Source: Chaenocephalus aceratus (Eukaryota; Chordata; Actinopteri; Perciformes; Channichthyidae). From it: a stretch of 64,000 bases of DNA. The notes under the pieces were generated by a model. It was not told the origin of the DNA and searched no databases. It saw only the letters and a list, made by a program, of their open reading frames with translations. Below, one piece after another: positions 11,700 to 21,816 of this stretch. Each line of letters begins with the position of its first letter. Within the stretch, counting starts at the first letter, position 1. The stretch is from contig CM043801.1 in assembly GCA_023974075.1 (NCBI GenBank), positions 30,500,490 through 30,564,489 on the forward strand, written 5' to 3'. A program made the position numbers and the translations under genes.

Positions 11700-13204
11700 C
11701 ATATGTCATTTACATTTTTTATGCAATCAAGCTCAGTCACTGGTAACAGATTGCCCATGTGGTTGTGTGACTGTGAAGCTAGATTTATGGCCTAGTGAAG
11801 CTGTTGAATGAACAAATCAATAGATCTGTGTCTGATATAGTGTGTTGCATTCAGAAACACCTCCAAACACCATTGTTCTACGTCCACCTCTAAGGGTTAG
11901 GGTTGGGTTGGAACAGACAGAACATTCTTCATTGTCATTTTTGCTAGTCATGACATTCACAACACGCATTCAACACAAGACCTTTGAGTATTTTGTAAAC
12001 GTCAAAGATTTTGAGGCGGCTGATTTTGTAGTAGATATAAAAACTCACTCCTCTCTCTACTTATAAAAGGTAAATTATTAAACAATAATCCAACGAGCAG
12101 TCAAATCATTTGCTTAACAAATGCATTAGTACAACAATAGAATAATACCCAATTGAAAAAAGATTCTGCTTTCTGCCTTCATATTAATAAAATGCACTGA
12201 AGCAAGAACTGAATTATTTCTTTTGACATTTTCTGGGACGGCTGGTGCTGACGGATTATTTATTTAGTAAGTGGTGGGGGAAAAATGCAAGTGATGAAAA
12301 TGATTTAGATGGGTAAATGTAAATGAAAGGAGAATTACAAATACTGTACCTTAATAAATGTACAGAACATACTTTACTATCCATCTGACATGATATGATC
12401 AGAATCGTCTTTCTTCACATCTGGCATGTAAAGACATCCAGATCAAAAATGCACCAGAGATGAAACGAGAACACAACCATCTGTGGCATATACAGTATAC
12501 TGTACACTGTACACTGTACAGGAGCAGCTGTAATGTACCAGACACCCTGCACATCTCATCTCTATTAATATGCAAACATCTGCCTACTCGCTTTACGGGG
12601 TGCGCATTTTAAGTTTCAGCATCTGCAAGCCAAGGGGGATCAGTTGGGGTTTGGCCTGCTAAACATTTAGCAGCTGTTGACCCTACGGATGATAGCTCGG
12701 TGGAGCGGAGCGTCAAAGAGCTGACAACAGTAACCACACTGGTCCTCTGTGTCCACTCTCACAGGAAACTCTTTATCCATGTCTGTGTCTTAAGCAGAAA
12801 GGCTGCTCAATGAAGGGGATTTTCTCTTATCCACAGATGCTGGGTTAGACCCATTCAGGGACCTATAAAAGAAGTTGTCAGATTCCGACTCAAGAGTTTT
12901 AAAAAGTTAACTCTTATTTAGATGCTCAGTCCCCGCTACTGGCTGATAGGGGTTTGTCAAGGTCACGTATTGCTCCTGGACATAATTACGATGTACTAAT
13001 TTCTTTCCAAGGTGATGAGCGATTGCGTTATTGACAAAAGGTACAAGATTGAAGACGAGAAAAGCTTTGTGGTATCTTCATTGTCAGAGCAAGCATGAAG
13101 AAAGCAATACAAAGGTGCTCTTTTCATTGGCCTCAGTGACAAGCTCCTGTTCTTTAGAACCCAAAGGAAAAATCAATACGGTGGGAATGTAGCCCTCTGT
13201 CCCC
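11700..13204. other. Unrecognised noncoding DNA
   Basis: I see no gene or element with definable ends. A short run of TGTACACTGTACAC-like palindromic units occurs near 12497-12520. Confidence 0.55.
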
Positions 13205-13378
13205 TGTCCACCCAGGGGCGGTTCTAGGGGGGGCCAGTGCCCCCCTAACACTGACTTTGTACCCCCCTGTGGCCCCCCTAAAAAGAAAAAAAAGAAAAAG
13301 TTTATGTTTAAATGATTTCTTGGCTGACGGAATAGGCGGAAGTAACAATATTTGTCATTCTAGTCGGACCCATTAGAG

Positions 13379-13700
13379 CAGGGGTCTCCAACACGTTGAT
13401 CACGAGCTACCGGTATCGCGCAAGCCCTTAATAGCCCCCACTTTATAAATATGTTATTTTTTTTAACGCAAGCCTGTCATCGTCACGGAGGAGCACACAG
13501 CCTCTGTGAGCGAGCGAGACAGAGAGAGAGAGCACACCTTTATCTATTTAATGTGTTGTAAAAAATAAAGAAATTATTCCAATGTGTACTATAGGACAGT
13601 AAAAAAAACAGTTTGAAAGGGGAGTGATTAGTAAAATGTGCATAAATAAAAAGAAAGAATGCAAACTAGGTAACATAAGATAAGAATAAACAAGTTTAAA
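13379..13700 (+). mobile_element. Left-end fragment of another hAT element
   Basis: The sequence begins CAGGGGTCTCCAACACGTTG, a hAT-type end closely related to the one at 31639. No matching right end is visible, so this is a truncated fragment. A GA-rich stretch (near 13520) and AT-rich sequence follow without coding content. Confidence 0.55.
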
Positions 13701-13704
13701 TTAT

Positions 13705-13768
13705 TACATTTACATTACCTTGCATTTAGCTGACGCTTTTATCCAAAGCGACTTACAATAAGTGCGTT
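13705..13768 (+). repeat. Common teleost interspersed repeat, split by the integrase-type transposon
   Basis: The segment contains TTATCCAAAGCGACTTACAA, a motif I recognise as widespread in fish genomes. Its continuation (GTTCAACCAACAAAATAC) lies at 21286-21303, on the far side of the 7.5-kb transposon. This shows the insertion point. I cannot name the family with certainty. Confidence 0.65.
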
Positions 13769-14539
13769 TGTACGGAAGAGGATTAGGGCCACATGAATAA
13801 TTTTTGGAGGATTTAAAAATATTTTTTTTGTTCTGGGAAAAAAGTCAGAATTCTGACTTTTTTCTCAGAACAAAAAAACATTTATTTTTTTGGGAGAAAA
13901 AAGTCAGAATTCTGACTTTAATCTCAGAATTCTGACTTTTTTCTCAGAATTCTGACTTTAATCTCAGAATTCTGACTTTTTTCTCAGAATTCTGACTTTA
14001 ATCTCAGAATTCTGATTTTTTTCTCAGAACAAAAAAACATTTATTTTTTTGGGAGAAAAAAGTCAGAATTCTGACTTTAATCTCAGAATTCTGACTTTTT
14101 TCTCAGAACAAAACAAATAAAAATTCTTTGGGAGAAAAAAGTCAGAAATACCGGTAACTGTAGAACCAGCTTCAGTGAGAGATTTACACATTGCAGTAGG
14201 CAACAATGGAGGACGTGAGTGAATTTCTGCGCGCCAGAGGGGTCCAAGAGGAAATCATATTGCAAATGGAAGAACAAAAGGTGAGTTATAAATATATAAG
14301 TGTGTTTTGGGCGTTCGTAAAAACAACGAAAAGGCGTTAGAATATGAATGTGAAATGCAGACATTGATGAGCTAGCAGCAAGTGCATTAGTTTATATGCT
14401 ATGGCTCCCCGCCCCATCTAATTCAGTAAATAATGGTTTAGTTTGTTGACACGCAAGTTTGTTCTTGTTGGAACAGTGGCGACTAACCAAGAGCAACAGC
14501 CTGGTGGTTTTCATGTTTCTGTAGAGATTTAATTAAGTG
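13769..14539 (+). repeat. Left long terminal inverted repeat of the integrase-type transposon
   Basis: This arm reads TGTACGGAAGAGG, a GAATTC-rich subterminal array, then about 400 bp of complex sequence including the first coding exon and the start of its intron. It is near-identical to the reverse complement of 20430-21284 outside the array. Similarity stops shortly after GTAGAGATTT (14521-14530). Confidence 0.85.
13820..14140. repeat. Subterminal array of GAATTC palindromes (left arm)
   Basis: About eight spaced copies of the palindrome TCAGAATTCTGA are separated by AAAAAAG or TTAAAG spacers. Such arrays near transposon ends commonly serve as transposase-binding sites; that role here is inference. 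Confidence 0.85.
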
Positions 14540-17288
14540 TGTTTAACAAGGCAGCTAGCAGGCGCAGCTAGCTGAGAGCCTGACAGCTACCGCTCATATC
14601 GCCCAACCTTCTTTTTTTTTGCCGTCATTACTTCAAATTATTTTGCCTTTAACAGTTGTCAAAGTACAACGCAAGGAGGCAGTTGCTAATTATATTCCCA
14701 AAATTCGCCCATTGTAGCATTGTTACCACAGGGGTTTGGGCCATTGTCCTTTTACCCCACAATCACAGAATTATCAGCATATGAATATGAATCCTGCTGT
14801 ACTGTCTGAAGGAGATTAAAACAGCAGGACAGTGTTGGTAATTGTATCTAGTATGTGTTGCTGCGTATCATGTCAGTCTCTAACGTTAACGTTACTGAAA
14901 GCTGCCGTTGGTGGGCCGCTGGCTCTGGCATAGGTGGGCCGTGGACTTTCACAGCACCGGTACCGCATCCGCCGCCGCAAACACCCGCCGTTGTGAGGCT
15001 CTGGTGGCTCCGGCAGGTCCGGTGCAGCGGTGTTGTGAAAGTCCACCGCCGTTGCGAGTCTCTGGCTGTAATAATCCACTACCGCCAGCGAGTACTCAGG
15101 TTCGATTCCGGCCTGAGGTCCACTTTTTTCTTTTTTTTTTAAATACAAAAAAAAATTACGCATCGAACTGATCAATCATATTTATTTGCCAAAAGTGTTT
15201 TTAACTTGTTCCAACAAGTTAAAAACACTTTTAAGGGTTATACTTATGTGAAGGTTATACACTTTAGGGTAACCAGGGAAACTAGTAGTTTCTGTTTTTT
15301 TCTAATAAAGTGATAACAGTACCATCATGGCAAAAACTGGCTTTTTAAGGGTTAATATTCTGAAAATGAATGAATGTTTTGTATTATGAACAGGACTGAT
15401 TTGGTCTGCGAAATGGCAAAAATAGTATATATCTATATATAACGATGTACAAGGGTTGACAATAGTTATACAATGTGCACAAACTTGATTGTGTTTTCTT
15501 TTCTTTCTTCTTTGCAGATTGACAGCGACGTCATTGGTCTTATGGATGATGCCACTCTTCAAAAATATATCCCCTCCTACGGAGATCGAATAGCCATCTT
15601 TAATCATTGTAGAAGTAAAAAGCCCACATCAAAGCGAAAAAAAGGCCTTTATGAAAGACTGAGGGAAAAAATGACACTGAGACCGGAAAGTTCTCAAGGA
15701 AACGCATTAGGTACAGAAACAAGAAAAACACAGACAAAGAAGCTGAAAGCCACAAGAAATATTGAAATAGGCTGGATTCACAAGGACACTAACACAACCA
15801 AACAAGTAAGGGCAAAACAAGGAGGTGGCACTAGAAAAATTAAACTATCAACTAATGCTGGTTTGAATGAAATCCTTGAAACAGGAAAGACACTATTTTT
15901 TCCTGATGGAATATCACCTAAAGGACCTGAATCAGAGTTCGACTTTGAGGTGTGGGATTTTAAACAAAACTGCCTTACAGCTGAAACGTGCCCTTCAATT
16001 AGCACAATGTACGAAACTGTGCAAATGACAATGTTGCGATTTTACATTGCCACAAAGCGAAAACCTTCTGCAAACGCTGACAGCGACACAGTTGAAGAGA
16101 CTTCTGAGTTTAATCTTGTCTCGGGTGAAAATGACGACTACACAGATGTCATTATTGTTTTGGACAACACACAGCGATCACTAAACATTCTAGTATCCTG
16201 AAATCACCTTTGGTCCTCATTTCGGCATCGAGGAAGATGAAGAAGAAGACACACTCATATTTGAGAATGTTCCTGTCCCCGCCAGTCCACTTGAGGCAGA
16301 GAAACAACTAACAATCACTGTACATCATGCAAACACCCTAGCTGACATGATTACTGCCTTTTCTGATGCAGAGATTTTAAACAAATCATTGAATGTGAGG
16401 CGCATTCTCCCAGACAACAAGGAAGAAGCAGGCAGTGGTTCTGGGGTACTGAGGGATGTTCTCAGCTGCTTCTGGCAAGAATTCTATGAGAGATGCACAC
16501 TTGGGACAACAGTTAAAGTGCCCTTCATTCGCCATGATTTTCCTGCTGAAACATGGAAGGCAATTGGAAGAATCCTTTTGAAAGGTTACCAAGATTGTGA
16601 ATATTTCCCAAACAAACTTGCACTGCCTTTCCTTGAACAGGTGCTGTTTGATAATGTGTACAGTGACCTCAAAGCATATTTTATGCAATTTGTGAGCAGC
16701 CAAGAACGTGAAGTTTTGATGCAAGCGCTGACTGATTTCACTGCAGTTGACACTGATGACCTTTTGGAGGTTCTCGACAGCTATGGCTGTAGAAGGAAAG
16801 TCAGCGCAGAGAATCTTCCTAAAATAATTGAAGAAATTGCCCACAAAGAGATGGTCCAAAAACCGATGTTCGTTATTGACTGCTGGAGGGAGATTAACCA
16901 TCAACATCTCAACCTCAGTCCAGAGGCACTGACTAAGTTGTTGTCTGACCTGCAACCCACCACAAAAAAAGTCTGCAAACTACTGAAATTTGATGTTGAT
17001 TTGACTACAAACCAAAAGGAGGAAGCAAATTATCTGAACAGATTCATCAGAGAGCTAGATGAGAGTAAACTTCAGAAGTTTCTACGCTTCTGCACAGGAT
17101 CTGATCTCATCGTGACCGACAGCATCTACGTGGGATTTGAGAAAATGACAGAATTCACAAGAAGACCGATTGCACACACATGTGGGAATATTCTGCACAT
17201 AGCTGACAGCTATGAGAACTTCCCAGATTTCCGTTCAGAATTCAATGCAGTTCTTGAGAGCAATGTGTGGGTTATGGACATTGTTTAG
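14206..17288 (+). pseudogene. Transposon-borne SAM-HECT ubiquitin-ligase-like gene (one frameshift)
   Basis: Exon 1 (14206-14280) encodes 25 residues, MEDVSEFLRARG..., and ends at a GTGAGT donor. Exon 2 starts at 15518 after a pyrimidine tract and CAG. Together they form a SAM-like domain ending YIPSYGDRIAIF. A basic Lys/Arg-rich linker and acidic segments follow. The frame breaks near 16190 (one base) and continues to 17288. The second half resembles a HECT domain; its C-lobe shows AHTCGNIL at about 17173-17196, with the Cys in the position of the HECT catalytic cysteine (family pattern HTC). Fish genomes contain many copies annotated as G2/M-phase-specific E3 ligase-like. HECT enzymes pass ubiquitin from an E2 via this cysteine to substrates. 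Whether the protein aids transposition or blocks host control is unknown. The start is supported by the identical exon in the other arm. Confidence 0.8.
15191..15232. other. Perfect 20-bp hairpin
   Basis: AAAAGTGTTTTTAACTTGTT (15191-15210) is followed by CC and its exact reverse complement (15213-15232). It lies in intron 1 of the HECT gene, inside the left arm boundary of the transposon. The AT-rich perfect palindrome could extrude as a cruciform or be a small palindromic insertion. Confidence 0.9.
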
Positions 17289-18663
17289 ACTCCAACAACA
17301 ATAACCAAACCAATCCAAACCGTTTCTACATCTTGTGGATCAACCAATAATTAAAAAAAAAAAGCAAAGCAAAAGGGCTGTAATTTTCCGGTCATCCTTG
17401 TGCGGAATTCTCATGTTTTGTTAAATGTTACTTTTAACATTGAAATGTAAGTTAAGGTTACATTGTGAATCAAATGTATTTTCTTACACCACATTTGTAT
17501 GCAGGCCTTCGATTGAATGTTGATAAAGTTTCCTATTCTTATGGGTGTAAAGTGATTGAATAAATAAGCTTTACAATAGTTGTTCCAAGACTAAGACTTG
17601 TATTTAATTGTCTAGAAATGGTATCCTTTATTGTCTTAATAAAGTTAATTGTTTATTTTTGCCAACACTAGGTTGTAATGTTATGGTGATACAGTTAAAA
17701 GACTGATGTATATCAATACTGAGAACATATGATGAATACTGCACTGACATACTCATTGTATCAGCATTGGATAAAATGTGCTCCTACTGTATTAGTATGA
17801 ACTCACAACCAAGCTCCCAAAGTCTGTTCACCTCAAGTTATTACGGCTAAATTGTTTCATTGAGTTCCGAGAATACATAAATGTAACCACATTTTGAAAT
17901 ACTCAAAGTAATTGAAATAAATAAAATGTGTTACTGCATAAAGACAATCTGATCCATTTAATTAATGTGTTATGCAAAAAGGTGTGAACGATGTATCTAT
18001 TGGTTAAATCATTCAATTTGTGCTTACACTTTTGCAAGAATGTAATCAGACATTTTTTGTAAAAATAATGGAGTTATACTGAAAAATTAACATGTTCATT
18101 ATTGTATGCATGTGGCAATCAATAAGTCATTCTAAACAAGTGATGTGTATTCACCAATACATGGCACTAGTAGGTTTGTTATGTCAGCGAATGGCGTTGT
18201 TATCCTTTCTTAAAGGAGGAAGTTTGTCCAGTGTAAGCAAGGCCGTCTCAGTTGCAGCAAACTACATGGCAATATTAATGACTGGCCTCTTACTGTTTTT
18301 AGAGCGCACATGAAATAATCTGGCAACTGAGTGAAAATTAGCAATCAGTTGTTACCATTGTGTAACACATGGTACATTATTTGTGTATACAATGTAGAAC
18401 AATGTAACAAAGATTTGGCCCATACATACAGTACCATTAAAAAAAACTGTTGAAAAGCTGTAAATAAAAATAAAAATAGTGTTGCTGAGAGACAAACATT
18501 TAAGGAATACATGAAATACCATTGACTATGATTTTTATTGATACATTTTTGACTAAATAATTACTTATTTTTTAAGGTCAGTTTTGTCCTGAATAGTATT
18601 TTGTGTTTTGCATAATGACATGTACGCTACATGTACCTTTAATCAAATACTTGTCGTCGTATT
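17289..18663. other. Intergenic region between the two convergent transposon genes
   Basis: This AT-rich region separates the stop of the HECT gene from the stop of the integrase gene. AATAAA signals occur on the plus strand at about 17560 and 17638, suited to ending the HECT transcript. No further coding sequence is evident. Confidence 0.6.
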
Positions 18664-20294
18664 TCATCTCGTAACATCCCATCCGTTTTCCGCCATGAGT
18701 AGACAACACAGTTCAAAAACAGTTTCATCGCACGGAAACTGGCCTTTGGGAGAACACTCTTCCAGACACAGATTGACCTCCTCCATGGCAATAGGTTTGA
18801 GTCTATCCTCAGCACTGTGCAACTCTGGGAATGAGTACATAATCACTGGCCGACCAGATGCCGTGTCATCAGCTGATCTTGGTCTGATTTTGTGGGAATT
18901 CCAGGTGTTGACCACTTCATCAAGTTCATCCTGCATAGAAGAAAAGCACAGTAAATGTAGACGACACACGTCTTAAGAAGCTTTCGGACATAACTTCTAC
19001 CTGTCTAGATGGAGGCTGAGGTTGCTGCAATGTCCACGAACATAGTGAATTATAATATTATTATTACTCATACTACTTTTATTAATGACTAATCTCATAA
19101 ATAAATAAAATATTTTACCTGAACAAGATTAAGGTAACAGAATTGGATAAGACTTTTGTCCAAAAAGTCTCCTGTGAAGTGGCCATCTTCCTGGAGAGTT
19201 TGGAACAGGTTCATCCAGAACTGCGCACTCTGTTTGCGGAGTATACCCCACCATGCTTCAATGCGCTGGTTTGCTGTGCTTCTTCCATAAAGGAAACTTC
19301 TCACCCCAGCAAAACTGTCTGGGTGGTTCCTTCGCAAAAACATCTGCATTTCTTCAACAGAAACATTTTCCGTGCCCCTGTCTGCACGAATCCTTTCTGG
19401 ACATCCACCTATACCTGAAACTGTTTTGATAAAGTAACTTGCAACTACTTTAGGATCACTGTTTGTGGTATAGGCCTCCATCCATAACACATAGCGGCTA
19501 AAACCATCCATACAGCCGTTGATGGCAATGCCATAGGGCTTTAGTTTATCATAACCATCCATGTGCCAAAGTGCATTTGGCCCTCTGCATCTGTACTGAC
19601 AGTCTTCTCAAGCGATGGGCTCGTCTTAATTCCACACCTTGTGGATCAACCAGTTTGATGATGCGTCTTATGCTATCTTGTGACACAACAAGGCCCTGTT
19701 GAATTGCACGGAGATGAAGCCAACGGTATCCCTGCATCTGTCCATTGGTCATGATCTCATGCTGTACAAAAGCTAGCACTTCCTCCAAGTCAGACTGGTT
19801 CTTCCTCCTGAACAGGTTAAGTATTTTACAAATTCTCTTTAATGTTCGGACACTAATTACAATGTGATTAGTGTGTGCCAAAATAGCAAGTATTTCTTTG
19901 TTACTTAGGGGAAAGTCTGAAGTATAGTTTAATTAAGTCATCCAAATCCGGCTCTGCAGGCATTGTTGTGAGCAGCGCAGCAAACTGATGTAATGCAGAA
20001 TATAATGAGGACAATTTGGTATTCGTAGGATGGTTTGTAATATGGCAGTTGAAGTTGAATTCTACATCAGACAATAACGTTGCTTTTAATCTGCAAAAAA
20101 GAAAAGAAAATACATTGTTTAAATATTGTAAGGTTAAGACTCTTCTTCCTATTTTACACAGTATATGCTCAGTAAAAGTGTCCATTACGGAGTACGGATC
20201 TTATTTATCAGGAACACTTTATATGCAGGAACATAAATCCTACCTTTAATTTAAAGCCAGAAAGTGTTAAACACTCTTACTGTTAACCTCACTA

Positions 20295-20330
20295 ACTTGT
20301 TTCATAAAATACGCATTTTATGAAACAAGT
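20295..20330. other. Perfect 16-bp hairpin
   Basis: ACTTGTTTCATAAAAT (20295-20310), a 4-base loop ACGC, then its exact reverse complement (20315-20330). It sits just inside the right arm of the integrase-type transposon. Confidence 0.9.
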
Positions 20331-20396
20331 CTAGAATGGAGTAAGACAGTTTTGGTTGTGGGCCACAACCAAAACTATCTTACTCCTTTTCTAGAC
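20329..20396. other. Imperfect 33-bp hairpin
   Basis: The arms 20329-20361 and 20363-20396 pair with about two mismatches or slips around a single unpaired G. The core is AGTTTTGGTTGTGG with its complement CCACAACCAAAACT. It abuts the previous hairpin, forming two adjacent cruciform-prone palindromes. Confidence 0.85.
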
Positions 20397-20429
20397 GAGA
20401 TGATGTTTGAGATGTTTGAGATGTTTGTT

Positions 20430-21284
20430 CACTTAATGAAATCTCTACAGAAACATGAAAACCACCAGGCTGTTGCTCTTGGTTAGTCGCCACTGTTCCA
20501 ACAAGAACAAACTTGCGTGTCAACAAACTAAACCATTATTTACTGAATTAGATGGGGGGGGGAGCCATAGCATATAAGCTAATGCACTTGCTGCTAGCTC
20601 ATCAATGTCTGCATTTCACATTCATATTCTAACGCCTTTTCGTTGTTTTTACGAACGCCCAAAACACACTTATATATTTATAACTCACCTTTGTTCTTCC
20701 ATTTGCAATATGATTTCCTCTTGGACCCCTCTGGCGCGCAGAAATTCACTCACGTCCTCCATTGTTGCCTACTGCAATGTGTAAATCTCTCACTGAAGCT
20801 GGTTCTACAGTTACCGGTATTTTCTGACTTTTTTCTCCAAAAAAATAAATGTTTTTTTGTTCTGAGAAAAAAGTCAGAATTCTGAGAAAAAAGTCAGAAT
20901 TCTGAGAAAAAAGTCAGAATTCTGAGATTAAAGTCAGAATTCTGAGATTAAAGTAAGAATCTGAGATTAAAGTCCAGAATTCTGAGATTAAAGTCCAGAA
21001 TTCTGACTTTTTTCTCCCAAAAAATAAATGTTTTTTTGTTTTGAGAAAAAAAGTCAGAATTCCTGAGAAAAAAGTCAGAATTCTGAGAAAAAGTCAGAAT
21101 TCTGAGAAAAAAGTCAGAATTCTGAGATTAAAGTCAGAATTCTGAGAAAAAAAGTCAGAATTCTGAGAAAAAGGTCAGAATTCTGAGATTAAAATCAAAT
21201 TCTGACTTTTTTCTCCCAAATTTTTTTTTTTTTTTTAAAATCCTCCCAAAAAAAATATTCATGTGGCCCTAATCCTCTTCCGTA
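20430..21284 (-). repeat. Right long terminal inverted repeat of the integrase-type transposon
   Basis: This is the inverse of the left arm, with a longer and differently ordered subterminal array. It holds a second copy of the first coding exon (20762-20689, minus), identical to the left copy except for one A missing at the end of the exon. The GTGAGT splice donor is conserved. A 9-bp direct repeat GATGTTTGA (three copies, about 20399-20428) lies just inside the arm. Confidence 0.85.
20830..21215. repeat. Subterminal array of GAATTC palindromes (right arm)
   Basis: This array has more copies of the same CAGAATTCTGA unit than the left arm, with mixed AAAAAAG and TTAAAG spacers and several single-base slips. 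The unequal copy number shows the two arms have drifted by slippage or unequal exchange. Confidence 0.85.
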
Positions 21285-21816
21285 CGTTCAACCAACAAAA
21301 TACAAACTTGAAGAAAACATAAATGATTTGTTATTGGATGTGATCATATTCTAAAGATGATTGGAGTATTGAAAAGTATACAGCTCTCTTTCATGAGTGT
21401 TGAGAGCTGTATCCATAAATTCATTTTGTGCTCAAAGTGCTCCAGATTGATGCATTTAACTTCAACATTTAAAAAAAAATCTTCCCGGGGCTGCATGCCC
21501 CCGGACCCCCCTTGAGAAGATTAGGTCCACCCTCAAATAAAGCAGGTTCAAATAATTGAATTGAATACATTTTCTTTTAGTAAACACTGAAAACGGGTCC
21601 CACAGACCCAAACCGCACACAAAGGTAAGCGTATAATAATGTGTAATGAAACAAATACCAATAACTGTATTGCATTGTGTTCTTAGGTGTATGCGCAATT
21701 ACTTCATACTGTCTTTGTCTTTTTCGTCCTGCATTTATTGTGCCCCCCTCAGAAAAGAACTGGCCCCAGCCTGGCCCCCCCAGTCAAATTGGTCTAGAAC
21801 CGCCACTGTGTCCACC

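Larger units (their letters stand above)
18664..20762 (-). pseudogene. Transposon DDE integrase/transposase gene (two frameshifts)
   Basis: Read on minus. Exon 1 (20762-20689) is the arm-encoded MEDVSEFLRARG... start. Exon 2 begins at 20089 after a pyrimidine tract and CAG and runs to 19119 (donor CAG|GTAAAA). Exon 3 is 18930-18664, starting with DELDEVVNTWN. A helical N-terminal part contains LRAIQQGLVVSQDSIRRII, like a DNA-binding helix-turn-helix. The catalytic core has D in HMDGYDKL, D in RADRGTEN and E in NQRIEAWW, with 40 residues between the last two. The family is common in fish and invertebrates as unnamed integrase-core proteins. Frame breaks lie at about 19905 and 19600, so no full enzyme is made. 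It would cut and join the element's ends. Exon 2 is in frame with this arm's exon 1 only because exon 1 is one base shorter than in the left arm. Confidence 0.8.
13769..21284. mobile_element. Integrase-type DNA transposon with HECT and DDE integrase genes
   Basis: Long inverted arms (13769-14539 and 20430-21284) bound two convergent genes: a SAM-HECT gene on plus and a DDE integrase gene on minus. Outermost sequence is TGTACGGAAGAGG on the left and CCTCTTCCGTA on the right. The best target-site reading is CGTT (13765-13768 and 21285-21288), which reconstitutes the interrupted repeat and makes the element start with TG. An alternative is a palindromic GTAC duplication with ends beginning GGAAGAGG. 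A 4-bp duplication and integrase-like transposase recall Ginger- or IS3EU-type eukaryotic DNA transposons, but I cannot assign the superfamily. Both genes contain frameshifts, so this copy is probably inactive yet nearly full length. Confidence 0.85.
13213..21808. mobile_element. hAT transposon shell, 8.6 kb including nested insertions
   Basis: The left end CAGGGGCGGTTCTAG and the right end CTAGAACCGCCACTG (inverse CAGTGGCGGTTCTAG) form a 15-bp terminal repeat with one mismatch. A perfect 8-bp duplication TGTCCACC flanks it (13205-13212 and 21809-21816). Both ends carry C/G-rich subterminal runs (GGCCCCCC). The element's own DNA is only about 170 bp on the left and 480 bp on the right; the rest is later insertions. 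No transposase frame of this element survives. Confidence 0.9.

Noticed and set aside
13820..14140. CRISPR-like regular spaced palindromes
   Set aside because: Spacers are A-rich and near-identical rather than unique, and the array recurs inverted at the other transposon end in a vertebrate genome.
15040..15130. tRNA-like gene (GGTTCGATTCC B box followed by a T-run)
   Set aside because: No convincing A box, acceptor stem or cloverleaf. At most a degraded SINE head within the HECT gene intron.
16386..16955. 189-codon minus-strand open frame opposite the HECT gene
   Set aside because: Shadow of the HECT-like coding sequence; no motif or splice context.
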